Assembly: GCA_964036045.1 (NCBI GenBank)
Contig: OZ038394.1
Coordinates: forward strand, 3,186,399-3,250,398
Direction of reading: 5' to 3'
Length of the DNA stretch: 64,000 nucleotides
Origin: Eutreptiella sp. 'Long Island Sound 2002'
Lineage: Eukaryota; Euglenozoa; Euglenophyceae; Eutreptiales; Eutreptiaceae
In this document: piece after piece, positions 1 through 9,712 of the stretch
How the letters are laid out: each line of letters begins with the position of its first letter
Numbering within the stretch: the first letter of the stretch is position 1
The notes under the pieces: model-generated
What the model was told of the DNA's origin: nothing
The model's database searches: none
The model's input: only the letters and a program-made list of their open reading frames with translations
Made by a program: the position numbers and the translations under genes

Positions 1-277
1 AATTCAGAAAAGGTTAAAAAGTAGAACCATAATAAGTGGTGGAAACAATTGAGTATAGGGGTCTTGGGGTGGGAGGCCACTAGGCTTAACCACCAAGGCC
101 TAAGGCATGAAATGCCTATTTTATTTCGGTATATCCTCCATGAAGGAAGATACCTCCGCTCAGTTGAGTGGTAGGGGTGAACCTCATGGGGGGCTAGGGT
201 TATAACCCTAGTTACTTTGAGAAAGTGTACTTAAAGCTTCAAAAGAGTGATAAAAAATACTTAAGTTAGTCTTAGCA
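1..277. other. AT-rich flank, no gene seen
   Basis: Moderately AT-rich sequence lying 3' of the minus-strand coding remnant. I find no repeat, RNA gene or convincing open frame here. Confidence 0.4.
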
Positions 278-1600
278 TCAAAAAAAGGGTTTTAAGTGGG
301 GCTTGGCCTGGATCAAGCCCTCCAAGAAAGACATGGCAGTGACTTTTTCTTACTCCAAAAGGTAGTGTGCAAACACTTCAACGGTGTATTGAAATTCATC
401 AGAATTGTGGTCGTACAAAGACAAAGGGGGGTCCGCATTAAGACCGACCGGGAAAACAAAATTTGGCAAAAGCCCACATTGAATCATATAAGTGATGCCG
501 TGCTCACGTGTCTTTTGCACCAATCCAAACAAATATGAAGTTGTTGGAACATGGGCACCGAAGCCCCTAAGTGGTACCCAATATATTGGTCCCGCTCGTC
601 TATATTACGAACTGGAGCTTTCACCTTTTTCATCTCAGGAGCTGCCCCCTTTGTATCCTTTCCCTCCCCTTGCCTCCCTTGCGAGGGCTGCCCTCGCCAC
701 TTGACGCATTTGTATCATCGGTGGTTGAGCTTAGGTTGGTGTCTCTCCCATTACGCTTGCCGTAACGCCCCCGCCACAAAAATTGTTGGAAAGCATTTTG
801 TTAATAGCCTTCACTTGTTAAGCGAGTTGCAAATCCAACTTGGAAAACAAGGGGTTGGCAGGGCTAACATTCTCAAAAATGATTTTCTCGTAATGCCGAA
901 TGTGCAAGGAAAGATCAGGCTCTAAGGAAAAAGTGCGATCCAAAGTCCTATCAGCTGAAATGGCGGGTTGAATGGACAACTCATCACCCGCCGCTAACTT
1001 AGCGTCTCTTAAGGCAAGCATGTGCAAATTTTGTAACAAACAGCTCTCTCACACACGGTGAATGCGCTGCATCTCATTTTTACCGTCACCACAATGATTA
1101 TTCACCGAGGACTCGGCAAGCTGGCGCTGAAGTTAGATGTTGTTGAAAAGCATAGCCGTATGAAGATCCGGTTTTCCCCTGGGTGGTTAAGCCTTTGCAG
1201 CTTTCTTCTAGTCAAGCTCACATAGTGCCTTCAATGTCCAAACCTTTGGAATGTTTTGGGCGGTCGACACTTCTTAAGGATGTGCCCTCTTTTGAATCTA
1301 ACAAACAAAATCTTCCACAAAAACCTTGCAGGCTTGCTCGCGGGTATCCTCTGTGTCCGAAACTAATGCAATCCAAGGACCATCCATGTTCAAAATGATG
1401 TAAATATGATCCCAATAAGACTAGAACCAAGGCAACTACCGAAATGCCAACGGAATGGTGTCCCTTTTCAGGGAGACTTAAGTCAGAGGAGCGGGTGATG
1501 GAGTTTAGATGAAGAGCCAAAGATCGGCCCTACAACAAACCACGGGTGAGAATGGGGAATTGCAACCCCACAGAGACACAAGTTGTCTATGTTCGAATAT
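278..1600 (-). pseudogene. Coding-like remnant of unknown family, minus strand
   Basis: I do not recognise the protein. One minus-strand frame (codons starting at positions equal to 1 modulo 3, read downward) stays open for three long runs broken only by UGA at 1051-1049 and 637-635, and ends at UGA 280-278. Within it UAA/UAG occurs about 13 times, so it can be read only if UAR means Gln or if the copy is decayed. Readable pieces include DHIYIILNMDGPW, NLHMLALRDAKLAAGDELS, KLDLQLA then UAA then QVKAINKMLSNN, and FGLVQKTREHGITYMIQCG. A neighbouring frame is also open above about 1410, so a frame change there is possible. No catalytic motif is visible. UAR density is close to that of random DNA, so the assignment rests on the look of the peptide and is weak. 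It could be a transposon protein. Confidence 0.3.
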
Positions 1601-4573
1601 TCAAAAGAGACATGTGATATAAACGTGCAATGACGAAGTCAACATTGGGCTCAAATCCAACAATCGGATCAGATGCAGCCATTAAAATACGTGCCCTCGC
1701 TCTCCAACATTTCACTACCAATAATTCTTCGGTTTTTAAGCAAGAATTTTCAGTTTTCTCTCAAAAGTCTAGTGTAGAATTTGGGTTACACACGCAAACG
1801 TGAGGCCTGTAGTGGGGCATTATTTAACCGAGGCTCGGTCGCTCCGCAACAACCCTTTGCGAGATACCTCTCTTATTGCCGGCTGTACCTTTTTTGTTGC
1901 CAACGGTCGGCGGGTCGCCCTGTCACATACTCTAGTGTATCAATTACAAGACCGGTGGCTAATAAGAGGGGCTTGCACGAGCACTTCCTATTCGCAACCA
2001 GGTTCTTATTCAGAGACCGGGTTGTTAGCTGTGGAGAGGGCGGGCAATCAAGCATGAGTGTGCAACAACACAAGGAATAAAGGGATGTGTGTTCATTGAA
2101 GTGACATCAACCTTGGCTGCCAGGCTGAGTTCTCATCTTGTACCTGGAACCAGGTCCGATTCTACAACGATCGGCGGCGATCAGCGGCTGAGCCTCTGCG
2201 CAGCAGCGAGTCAAGGTTTGTGGACAGCTGGAATCGAACCGACCAGGCCTCGGATCGGCGACCGGTTCCCCAGGCTCAAAACTCCAAAAATAAAAAGAGA
2301 CCGGGGACTTCTATTTGATACACGAGAGTACAGAACTGGTCGACCTAATTTTACTCATTTTTGTTATTACAATTATTATTGGCATTGAAATATTCGCTTT
2401 TTCGTTATTGCGGATTTTTTGAGACCTTCACTGGAAATTCTAGTCCTTGGCTCTCCCAGATTTGTCTCAACGTGGGATCCTTTGGGTAATTTGGGCCCCT
2501 TTTGGTAGCTTCTCGGGGGTGGACATGATTGCTGTTGTGCGCGTAGTGTGTTAACTAAGCCGACGGAAAATGCCTCATGCTTGGCGCAAAAAGAAAAAAA
2601 AAGAAAAGCATGTTTCAAGAAAGGAGAAAGAAAGAAGAAAGAACAACGTCCGAGGCAAGTAGTATCTTGCAAACCCCGCAAAAGTGGAGTTTTGGGAGCG
2701 CGCGGGAGTTTTTGCCCCCACTTGACCTTTTCTTCGTGGATGCGACACGGACTTGGAAGGTGACCGTATCACATGCTACACATTGGGTTCATGACTGCAC
2801 ACCAAAGCCCATGCACTCCCAAAGCACATGTTCCTTATACGTTGAACAATGGGCGCGCATTGGGACCTTTTCCGCTAGACTGTGTTGTCATCGGGAACCA
2901 CACAACTAGACATACTTTGTTCTAGGATTGTCCATGGCCAGACAAAGGACGGAAACGTCATCGGATGCCATTAGGATGTAGTGGTACTGCGAAGTGTCAT
3001 CTTGTTAGGTTGAGAAAGATGCGTTTGACTTCCGTGTCGTCAAAGAAAGTAAGGTCATGGGTTGTGATTTCACAAAACAAGATTCGAATGAACTCTACAT
3101 AATTGCTTTTGGTTGCATGCATTTTCTTCATGAAACGAGTGGCTATATGGAACATTCCCAGTAGGATTTAGAGTGGGTGTTTGCAAGCTACCTAGGGAGC
3201 TTTTGCGCATAACTACGCTGGCGGAGGGGGCGGAGGGAAGAAGATTACGGTATTGCACTCCTTCTTTTGCTTTTTGTCTGCAACTTCGCCTTTCTCAGAG
3301 CCGTGGGGGGGGGGCTTTGGGAACGTACAATCCGTGGAATCTAGAGTGCTCCAGAAGGATTGGTGTCTTGCTTTCAATTTTGGTCCGGTTTTGTTCGTTT
3401 GCAAAGGGAGGTCACCGACATTTGTGATCCATGATCCAAGCCAGCCTCTAGGGGGAGGTGGGGATTTTTGACACAACCGTGCATCACCTACAACCCCATA
3501 ACATTGCATAGCGCAAGCACTTAGTGCCTTTCATTTGCTCCCCTTTATTAGGGCGCCCTTGCATGGTAATGAAAAAGAAGGGCCACGTGCGCAAGGAAAC
3601 GTTGTCTCGGTGAAGTATGTTGCTTGTCAGTCATGATGATGCACGCCAAGTTCTTCGTTCATGTCCGGTTTTTATTGCTTCCTAATTAAACACACGCAAC
3701 GCGATTCTTTAGACGCTTCTTTGGGATCGGATTGGACGTCAGTTACTAGCCGCAACGGCGTCCCGTTGGTCCGGTTAGTCCCATTCCCTCGCATGTTTTG
3801 GGCTGCAAACAAAGCAAGGGACTTGTTTCACGGAGTAGTGAGTTCGAGGTTCATATAGAGGGAATTGACCGGAGGAAGTGTGTTGCCAAAAACGAAGGGT
3901 TTTCAAATTTCACGAGGCTTTTTTCCTCGTAGGTTTCGAGTTACCATCCGAGCTCCTACCAAATGGCATCTAAAGAGCTCGCCATTGGCACGAAGAGCCC
4001 AACCCTGAAGGGTCATCACAAAGCAACGGTAAGTGTGACAAGTCCAAGAAAAGTCACGAACGGACCCAATGCATCGGTATTGCCTCCTATTTGTCTCCCT
4101 CCAAACGCCCTTGTGCCGCATGATACGTTTTGGTTATTTCGCGAATATGGATTATGGACAATCGTTTCGTTCTTGTATTTGGCATGGACAATGGCCCTCT
4201 ATGAATGTGTGCATATTCACACAAATCAATGATTGGTGGGGTTTTCTTGGGACTATTAAAAGATTATGAGCCCAGGTGCATGCCGATGTCAATGGGGATG
4301 GGTGGATGCACGCATTCTTGGAAAAGTTTTCAAGTTTACACATGCGGAGGATCCTTGAACATTTCCTTTGCCCATGTGGGAAAGAAGCATTCGTGCCATT
4401 CGTGCTTCCGCGTCTCATTGCCACCTAGGCGGTTGCTCCGACAAAAGGATCTCCAAAGAAGTCGCCGGCGAGGGCAACCACTGCCGCCGTTGTCCAAAGT
4501 TCAAGAGGGATGGGCGGTGGTGGTATGTTTGTGTGTCGGGATGTGTGCAATTGAAGCGTTGGTGTGGATTTGA
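1601..4573. other. Region without a confident gene
   Basis: Apart from the inverted repeat at 1914-2344 I cannot assign a gene. Overlapping short frames occur on both strands. On the plus strand the frame containing 2548-2763, 3253-3471 and 4069-4269 is open for stretches, but is cut by UGA about every 75 codons (2761, 3469, 3631, 3634, 4036, 4267 and others), which is the chance rate. A run of A/G-rich sequence lies at 2585-2645. Confidence 0.4.
1914..2344. repeat. Imperfect inverted repeat, 42/44-bp arms
   Basis: The left arm 1914-1955 is matched in reverse complement by 2301-2344. Both contain the cores TACTCT, GTGTATCAA and CCGG, with roughly 30 of 42 positions identical and a 2-nt gap. 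The arms enclose about 345 bp with no protein-coding signal. This geometry is what a short non-autonomous DNA transposon (MITE-like) or a large hairpin would show. I did not find a clear target-site duplication, so the mobile-element reading is an inference. Confidence 0.4.
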
Positions 4574-4627
4574 CACTTGCTTTTGCCAATAAAACCAATC
4601 CTTGCAATTTAGGAACCAAAAAACTCT

Positions 4628-6328
4628 ATGTTGTGGGACCCCCCAGGCGGCAGGGGTTATGTAGCCACCGGGCCCACTTGTGGGCCACTTCGGATTTTGC
4701 CCCCTGCTCTAAAGCGTTGGGAACCCCCAGGCGGTAGGGGTTATGTAGCCACCCGGCCCACTTGTGGGCCACTTCTAATTTTGTCCCCCGCTCTGAGAGT
4801 TGTGGACCCCTTGAAGGTGAAGGGAAAGAAGGCCTTGCCAAGTGCACCCCCTGTCGACCCTCCCGCTTCCAAAAGGCATACTCGAAGAGCCATCCCGAGC
4901 GAAACAACCCCTTTGGGGGTGGGAGATTGGTTGACGGACAAGGATATCTTGCGTTGGTTGAACCAAGAGCTCTACCACGTGGAAATCGATGAACCACATG
5001 CGTGGACTCTCGCGGTTCTCTTTATCATTGACAAGAGACTGTCCAAGTGCATGCGGATAGTTGAATCTGGCACAACAATGGACAACATGGCTTGGCGCCG
5101 TCGCCACATTTTCATGGTTAAACGGGTGCATTGGTTTGTGTGTGCCTTCAATTGTCGTGTCCGGTTGGAGCTTTTCATTATTTGGGTTTGGGAACCCCTA
5201 AGCTCCATTCATTTGATCCATCCTTTCTTGATGGCCATGAAGAAGCTTTCGCTAACCACCAAGCACCGCGCCTTGGGATTCTAAAAGGACGGTTGGTCTT
5301 GTGGTTTTCAAAGCTTGAACATCGCGAAACTGGCGGTGGAGCAAGTAGAGCACCGAGGTTCTTTTTCCAATGTGCTCCTCGTCCCAATGGGTCCCAGTTT
5401 TGTGGACTATGTGCTCGGCATTGTTAATGCCGATCCCGCTGTGCGGGTCGTTGAAGCGCCCGGTGATGATGTGGAGGGCGTGATCAAGCTTCCTTGCCCT
5501 CTTGAGTCCCCCCCCAACACCCAAGTTGAAGGTGCACTTTCGGCGATCGAGGAGAGTGTTCAGGCCACCCCCACCCCACTCGAAGGCAAGGAGGCCTCCG
5601 CCAAGCAAAGCGTGGAAAGCCCGGAGGCTAGGACGCAACCTTCCATGGCCACTCCCACAGAGGAGGACACCCGTCCCAAGGTCTTCATCCGTGGAGAGTG
5701 GCGCAAGGTGCCGGATGGCTACTAGAGAGATGCATATGACCAGCTGGAGTGTAACTAGCTTTTCATCTATGACCTGGCCAAGCCCCTGGTAGTGGAGTTG
5801 TGCTCCGCTTGTCAACTTAACACGAATCTTGGTACCAAGCCCAAGTCCAGCGACGCAAAAGCTGACTTGATCTACAAGAGTGCATTCTGCAACTACTTGT
5901 ATGTTTTGTGGGCTATATTTTCCTCCGTTAGGTGTACCAATGGTGGAGCATTTAGGCGTGCGATATTCTTGGCCCCATCCCAGTGCCTTGGTGGCCTATA
6001 ATGGTGGCACTAACGTTGGCCATGGCCCTGTTAGGACTCTTTTCTTGAGCCTGATATTGTTCCCGGTGCTAGCACATTGGATGTTGGCCATGGCCTTGTC
6101 GGGACTCTTTTCTTGAGCCTAATTTTGTGTCTAGTGCCAATGACACCATGTGATACTATGTCATATTGCATGCCATTATGTTGGCCCCATCCCAGTGCCT
6201 TGGTGGCCAAAAATGGTGGCACTAACGTTGGCCATGGCCCTGTTAGGACTCTTTTCTTGAGCCGGATTTTGTTCCCGGTGCTAGCACATTGGATGTTGGC
6301 CATGGCCTTGTCGGGACTCTTTTCTTGA
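4628..6328 (+). CDS. Ulp1/SENP-like cysteine protease (C48 family), crossed by UAR codons
   Basis: Likely a de-SUMOylase-type cysteine protease of the Ulp1/C48 family; such domains are common in plant and algal transposons. Counting ATG 4628 as residue 1, WLTDKDILRWLN starts at W101 and resembles the N-terminal WLND motif. The catalytic His is in VHW (H168) and the acidic residue is probably E189 in VWEPL (Asp in most family members). The nucleophile is C225 in DGWSCGFQS. The codon six before the Cys, where Ulp1 has its oxyanion Gln, is UAA (5282-5284, residue 219). UAG at 366 and 377 interrupts otherwise fluent sequence (YDLAKPLVVELCSACQLN). No UGA occurs until 6326-6328 and no frameshift is needed. 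Residues 5-60 are two 28-residue tandem copies. Past residue about 450 the frame enters the 212-bp repeat, so the true C-terminus is uncertain. Read with the standard code it is a pseudogene with ORFs 4628-5284 and 5315-5725. Confidence 0.6.
4640..4800 (+). repeat. 84-bp tandem duplication, two copies
   Basis: The block beginning CCAGGCGG at 4643 recurs at 4727 with the same following text (GGGTTATGTAGCCACC, CCCACTTGTGGGCCACTT). The offset of 84 bp is 28 codons, so the reading frame of the protease gene is preserved through both copies. Each copy contains the short palindrome-like CCCACTTGTGGG. Confidence 0.8.
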
Positions 6329-6500
6329 GCCTAATTTTGTGTCTAGTGCCAATGAAACCATGTGATACTATGTCATATTGCATGCTATTATGTTGGCCCC
6401 ATCCCAGTGCCTTGGTGGCCAAAAATGGTGGCACTAACGTTGGCCATGGCCCTGTTAGGACTCTTTTCTTGAGCCTGATTTTATTCCTAGTGCTGGCTTG
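5971..6500 (+). repeat. 212-bp tandem repeat, two full copies plus a partial third
   Basis: GGCCCCATCCCAGTGCCTTG starts at 5971, 6183 and 6395, an exact 212-bp step. Each unit also holds an internal duplication: TTGGCCATGGCC followed by GGACTCTTTTCTTGAGCC occurs twice about 72 bp apart. The third copy departs from the consensus near 6490. 212 is not a multiple of three, so any frame changes between copies. Confidence 0.85.
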
Positions 6501-7030
6501 CCCATGGTTTGGATTGAAGAAGCCAAGCGCTTTGTGTGCGATTCTGAAAGCGCTGGGCCGAGTTCTGGATCTGTCTTGTGATCTTTTGTTGTTATTTGTT
6601 ACTATTTGAGTGCAGGAGCCAGCGCACGAAAAGCGGGGCTGAGCTAGCAGTTGCACTCGGATTGCGGGTCAGGGAGGGATGTCGTGTTCTTTTGATTCTA
6701 CAAGTGTTTTGACTGTGCTCTTTCATAACAGTGCAAGGTTTTTGTGGGCTGGCTGTAGTGAGACGCGAGCCTGATGCTTTGGTCTGTCTACCACTTGGGG
6801 CTGATTTTTTGAGCCCGTGGTTCAGAGCAGCGTGAACAGTATCTTTGATTGCAGTGTGCCGCATGGCCTTCATGTTTGTCTGGCATAAGCTTGTGTACAT
6901 TGAAATGCCTGATATCCCGTCCACCATATTGCCCTGCTTTTCGACTGTCATCTGCACTTAGCTTCCCATGTTCAATTGATTTTTTGGCTGAGGAGTTGTG
7001 CTGGTGTTGAGAGTGCTCTTGTGAGTTAGC
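6501..7030. other. Sequence separating the two parts of the third 212-bp copy
   Basis: About 530 bp of unique sequence lies between the break of the third 212-bp unit and the reappearance of its tail at about 7031. I see no terminal inverted repeats and no confident open frame. A minus-strand frame of about 120 codons (6592-6957) has no recognisable motif. Confidence 0.4.
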
Positions 7031-7110
7031 CTTGTCGGGACTCTTTTCTTGGGCCTGGTTTTGTGTCTAGTGCCAATGACACCATGTGATACTATGTTGT
7101 ATTGGCCGAG
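7031..7110 (+). repeat. Detached tail of the 212-bp repeat
   Basis: CTTGTCGGGACTCTTTTCTT, then TTTTGTGTCTAGTGCCAATG and CACCATGTGATACTATG, match the last third of the 212-bp unit with a few substitutions. It is the only copy outside the tandem block and lies about 530 bp from the point where the third copy breaks off. Confidence 0.7.
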
Positions 7111-7139
7111 TCCCAACTAATACAAAAAAAAACGTCAAG

Positions 7140-7260
7140 TTGTGTTGTTTTTTTTTCCGGTAAATGCGTGCAATTTTTTTTTTGCAGTAAGTCGCATAAA
7201 TTATCAAAAAAGAAAATTGATTTTTTTTTTGCGGTAAACGCGTGGAATTAATAAAAGCAC
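7140..7260 (+). repeat. T-rich tract with three related short motifs
   Basis: Runs of 8-11 T are followed by CCGGTAAATGCGTGCAA (7157), GCAGTAAGTCGCATAAA (7184) and GCGGTAAACGCGTGGAA (7231). They look like diverged copies of one about 27-bp unit, unevenly spaced (27 and 47 bp). Confidence 0.45.
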
Positions 7261-8471
7261 CGCCCCCTTTGCACCCCAGAAATTCCAGGTCAATAAAACC
7301 ACCGGGGTGGTTTATTGGGTCGGGGGGGTTTACTCCACATTGAATCGAGTGAACGTCACAGTGGAAGAAGGTGGGGGGATATACCATGAAGGCAGGGAAA
7401 AGTTCAGGAACCATGCCGATGCACTGAAATCAGGTTTTGGATTGTGCTTGTGGCATGTCTATTTTCTTAGCAGCACACTGCCCAGACATGATTTTGAGCA
7501 AGTGCCCATTTGCCGATTTCCTCAAGAAGGTCCGTATGAGAGACGCCAAATGGAGAGGGGGGGTCTGGCTTCGTCTCCCCACCTGCATGCCTGCAGTGGG
7601 CCATTGCTTGCGGAAAACGTCTGCATGTTGGCTTCCTCAGTCACGCGCAGCCCAACCTTAGAAATCTTTGGTGAACAGTAGCCAGAGAAGCGGTAAAGAT
7701 GCTTGGATGGTCATTGCGGCAATCTGCTTATCATACGGTGCGAAATCCCTCAATGTCCTGTCCGTGCCTGCTCATGTGCACCGCGGGAAGGTGCATTTTC
7801 TGCTGGGCACTGGCGAATACAGCCTCTAATGCAGCCAGGGTTTTCCAGAGTCATGCTACCGATTGCAAGTCGATACTTAGTAAGAATGCTGCAGTTGGGA
7901 CAAAATGGTTTACGCAGTTTGATATGTACCATCTGTGTAGGAGGACTTGCTGCTCGAGACGGTGAGCGTGTCACAGCTCCCCGAGTTCCCTTAGACAGCC
8001 GCGGACGATCAAAAAGCCACTCAGGTTTGCATATATTTCTGGGTTGTGGCAGATTGGGACCGTTGTTAGGATCCACCCTGCTACTGGCTGCGGATGGGGC
8101 AGCACAATATCATAATTGTCCATGGGCATCCCTGCACCTTTGCACTGCTGAAATACTGTGATGAGTATGAGTCAGTCCTGTCGCAACTCCGTGGTAGGCT
8201 CCAGATGCAGGCTGTGGATGCACTGGTGGTAGACAACAATGAGAAATGCCTGGAAGAATACACTGAAGGCTGAAGGGGGGGCGCCCTCCCCCTCCCACCA
8301 CAGCCACCATCTACATCCAGTTGCTCCCCACCCCAACTACTGCCAACCGCTTTGTTAGCCGCCAAGAACACCCTCCGCCACTGTGCTGCTCAGCAAACCG
8401 CTTGTCTAAGTGTGCGTGCACACTGCCCAGTTCCTTCAGAACCCCATCCCCTCAAGCTATTGCCTGCTTGA
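7261..8471. other. Region of overlapping ORFs, no confident gene
   Basis: Competing frames of 75-165 codons exist on both strands. Examples are plus 7703-8161, minus 7750-8076, and a plus frame 7428-7922 that is open only if UAR is sense. All translate into plausible-looking peptides and none has a motif that decides between them, so no gene is called. Confidence 0.4.
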
Positions 8472-8717
8472 ATCCCCACTAGCAAAGACACGTGGCATCC
8501 CACAGCATGTGTGCTTTGGTCGCAATGTGCGCGCTGTTGGATCCCCAGCTGCCTGCTACATCGCAGCACTTTGGAGGATGAGGATGCGTAGACGTGGCTG
8601 TTCACAGTGACAGATGTTCATCACAAGTGCAACCTCTGTGGGATACCGGGTCACAGAACGGAGTTTACAGCGAAAGGCATGGTAGAATTTTGGATCTCGA
8701 CCAAGTGGAGGTGGTGA
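8472..8717 (+). CDS. Cys/His-rich exon-like frame, possible zinc-binding domain
   Basis: A plus-strand frame between UGA 8469 and UGA 8715 contains CARCWIPSC and, about 30 residues later, HHKCNLCGIPGHRTEF. Two CxxC pairs about 30 residues apart are the layout of a zinc ribbon. The second half also resembles a CCHC knuckle (CNLC, GH) lacking its last Cys. The stretch between includes EDEDA-UAG-TWLFTVTD, so a UAR codon lies inside (8589-8591). The flanks could be splice sites (CCCACAG upstream), but no partner exon is identified. It could be chance. Confidence 0.25.
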
Positions 8718-9146
8718 GGCCGCAAGCTTCCTCCGGATCGGGCTGCAATCACAGGCCTGCCAGAATGAACTGGACCAGGCCATTGCTCAGTGTGGCGGAT
8801 CACCGCGGTGGAAAGGGGGGGATTCAGAGCCTCAAGAAATTTTTTTGTACTTTGGGAGACAAAATTATTCCCCGATGATTTTTTTGATTTTGCCCCTCCA
8901 GCCTCCCCCCCCTCCCCGTACCGCTTTTTTGAGCAGGGAGGGGGTCAAAACCTGGTTGGCCTACAGCTGCCACTGTGCGTCGATTTGAACCGAAGGCAAT
9001 AGAATTTCCGGCCTCTTTAGTAGATTTCGTTTTTCCCCCGAGGACACTTTTTCTGGTGTGGGTGGAAAGATGGGTGGGTGGGGCGCACGCTACCCGCAAC
9101 CAACAAGGAACGCGCCCTGCGCACGCGCAACCCACGAGTGGGGGAG
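8718..9146. other. Intergenic, homopolymer-rich
   Basis: Contains runs of T (8839-8846, 8880-8886), C-rich and G-rich stretches around 8895-8945, and the start of the GC-rich zone. No gene signal. Confidence 0.4.
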
Positions 9147-9537
9147 CATATGTGGTAGACGGCCGGGACAACGTGTGGAGGAGCAGGGCACCTGGGCCTC
9201 ACGCACACGGAAACGCAGCGAGGCAGGTTGTGGACGGCCTGAGGACGGAGGTGTGTGGACAGCAAAAACAGTCAAACGACCCTGGCAATAACCAGCACAA
9301 CCCCAGTACGCCAACTATTGCGCGCCGCTGGTGCGCAAACGGCACATCCTGCCACATCCAGCACAGCCCCACCACACCAACCACTGGGCTCCGCGAATGT
9401 GGAAACGACGCCAGCAAGAGCACCGGCCGCAGCAGCCAACAGAAAGCAGCGACCCAACGCAACATGCGAAAGGAAGAACGGGTGACTGTCCAGGCCCCGT
9501 AAAGGAACAACAACCAGACGGAATGTCACACAGGGGG
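9147..9537 (+). repeat. Dispersed repeat family A, copy 1
   Basis: About 391 bp running from GGTAGACGGCCGGGACAACG to ACGGAATGTCACACAGGGGG. It matches 62613-63006 over its full length and 63088-63440 over most of it. Internally it holds two related units of about 66 bp; translated in one frame they read NYWAPL..RKRH and NHWAPR..RKRH. The minus strand of each copy carries a long open frame. I recognise neither ends nor a coding domain, so the mechanism of dispersal is unknown. Confidence 0.8.
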
Positions 9538-9712
9538 TCGGCCGGGGCTGGCCAGGACCCCAAACGACCCCCCCCCCCCCCCGGGGTCACTATGCAATAG
9601 CCTGAACCGGATCCAACCCCACGAAAATGGGGGGAAGAGGAGGAAAATTGGATTGTGGCCATTTTGCATTGCTCCCCCCGCCCCCAGGCTCCGCACTTGG
9701 GCTTCAGGGCCA
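9492..9712 (+). repeat. Dispersed repeat family B, copy 1
   Basis: Begins at AGGCCCCGTAAAGGAACAAC inside the end of family A and runs through a C homopolymer and GGGGTCACTATGCAATAGCC to GGGCTTCAGGGCCA. It is nearly identical to 13743-13964. The length differs by one base, probably in the C run. Confidence 0.85.

Noticed and set aside
1240-1330. Gag-type CCHC zinc knuckle on the minus strand (FKRGHILKKC)
   Set aside because: Only the second half fits. The first CxxC needs an indel, and a different frame runs open through the region when UAR is sense.
2225-2275. tRNA gene or tRNA-derived SINE on the minus strand (GGTTCGATTCC box)
   Set aside because: The T-stem pairs poorly and no A box, anticodon arm or acceptor stem can be built around it.
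2548-4570. A continuous plus-strand gene if UAR is sense
   Set aside because: UGA codons occur about every 75 codons, as expected by chance, and no domain is recognisable.
5398-5440. Ulp1 catalytic Cys at the FVDYVL segment (frame-decayed DCG)
   Set aside because: The upstream DGWSCGFQS segment fits the active-site motif and spacing much better.
7428-8161. A gene at 7.4-8.2 kb
   Set aside because: Plus frames and a minus frame all give plausible-looking peptides; nothing in the sequence separates them.
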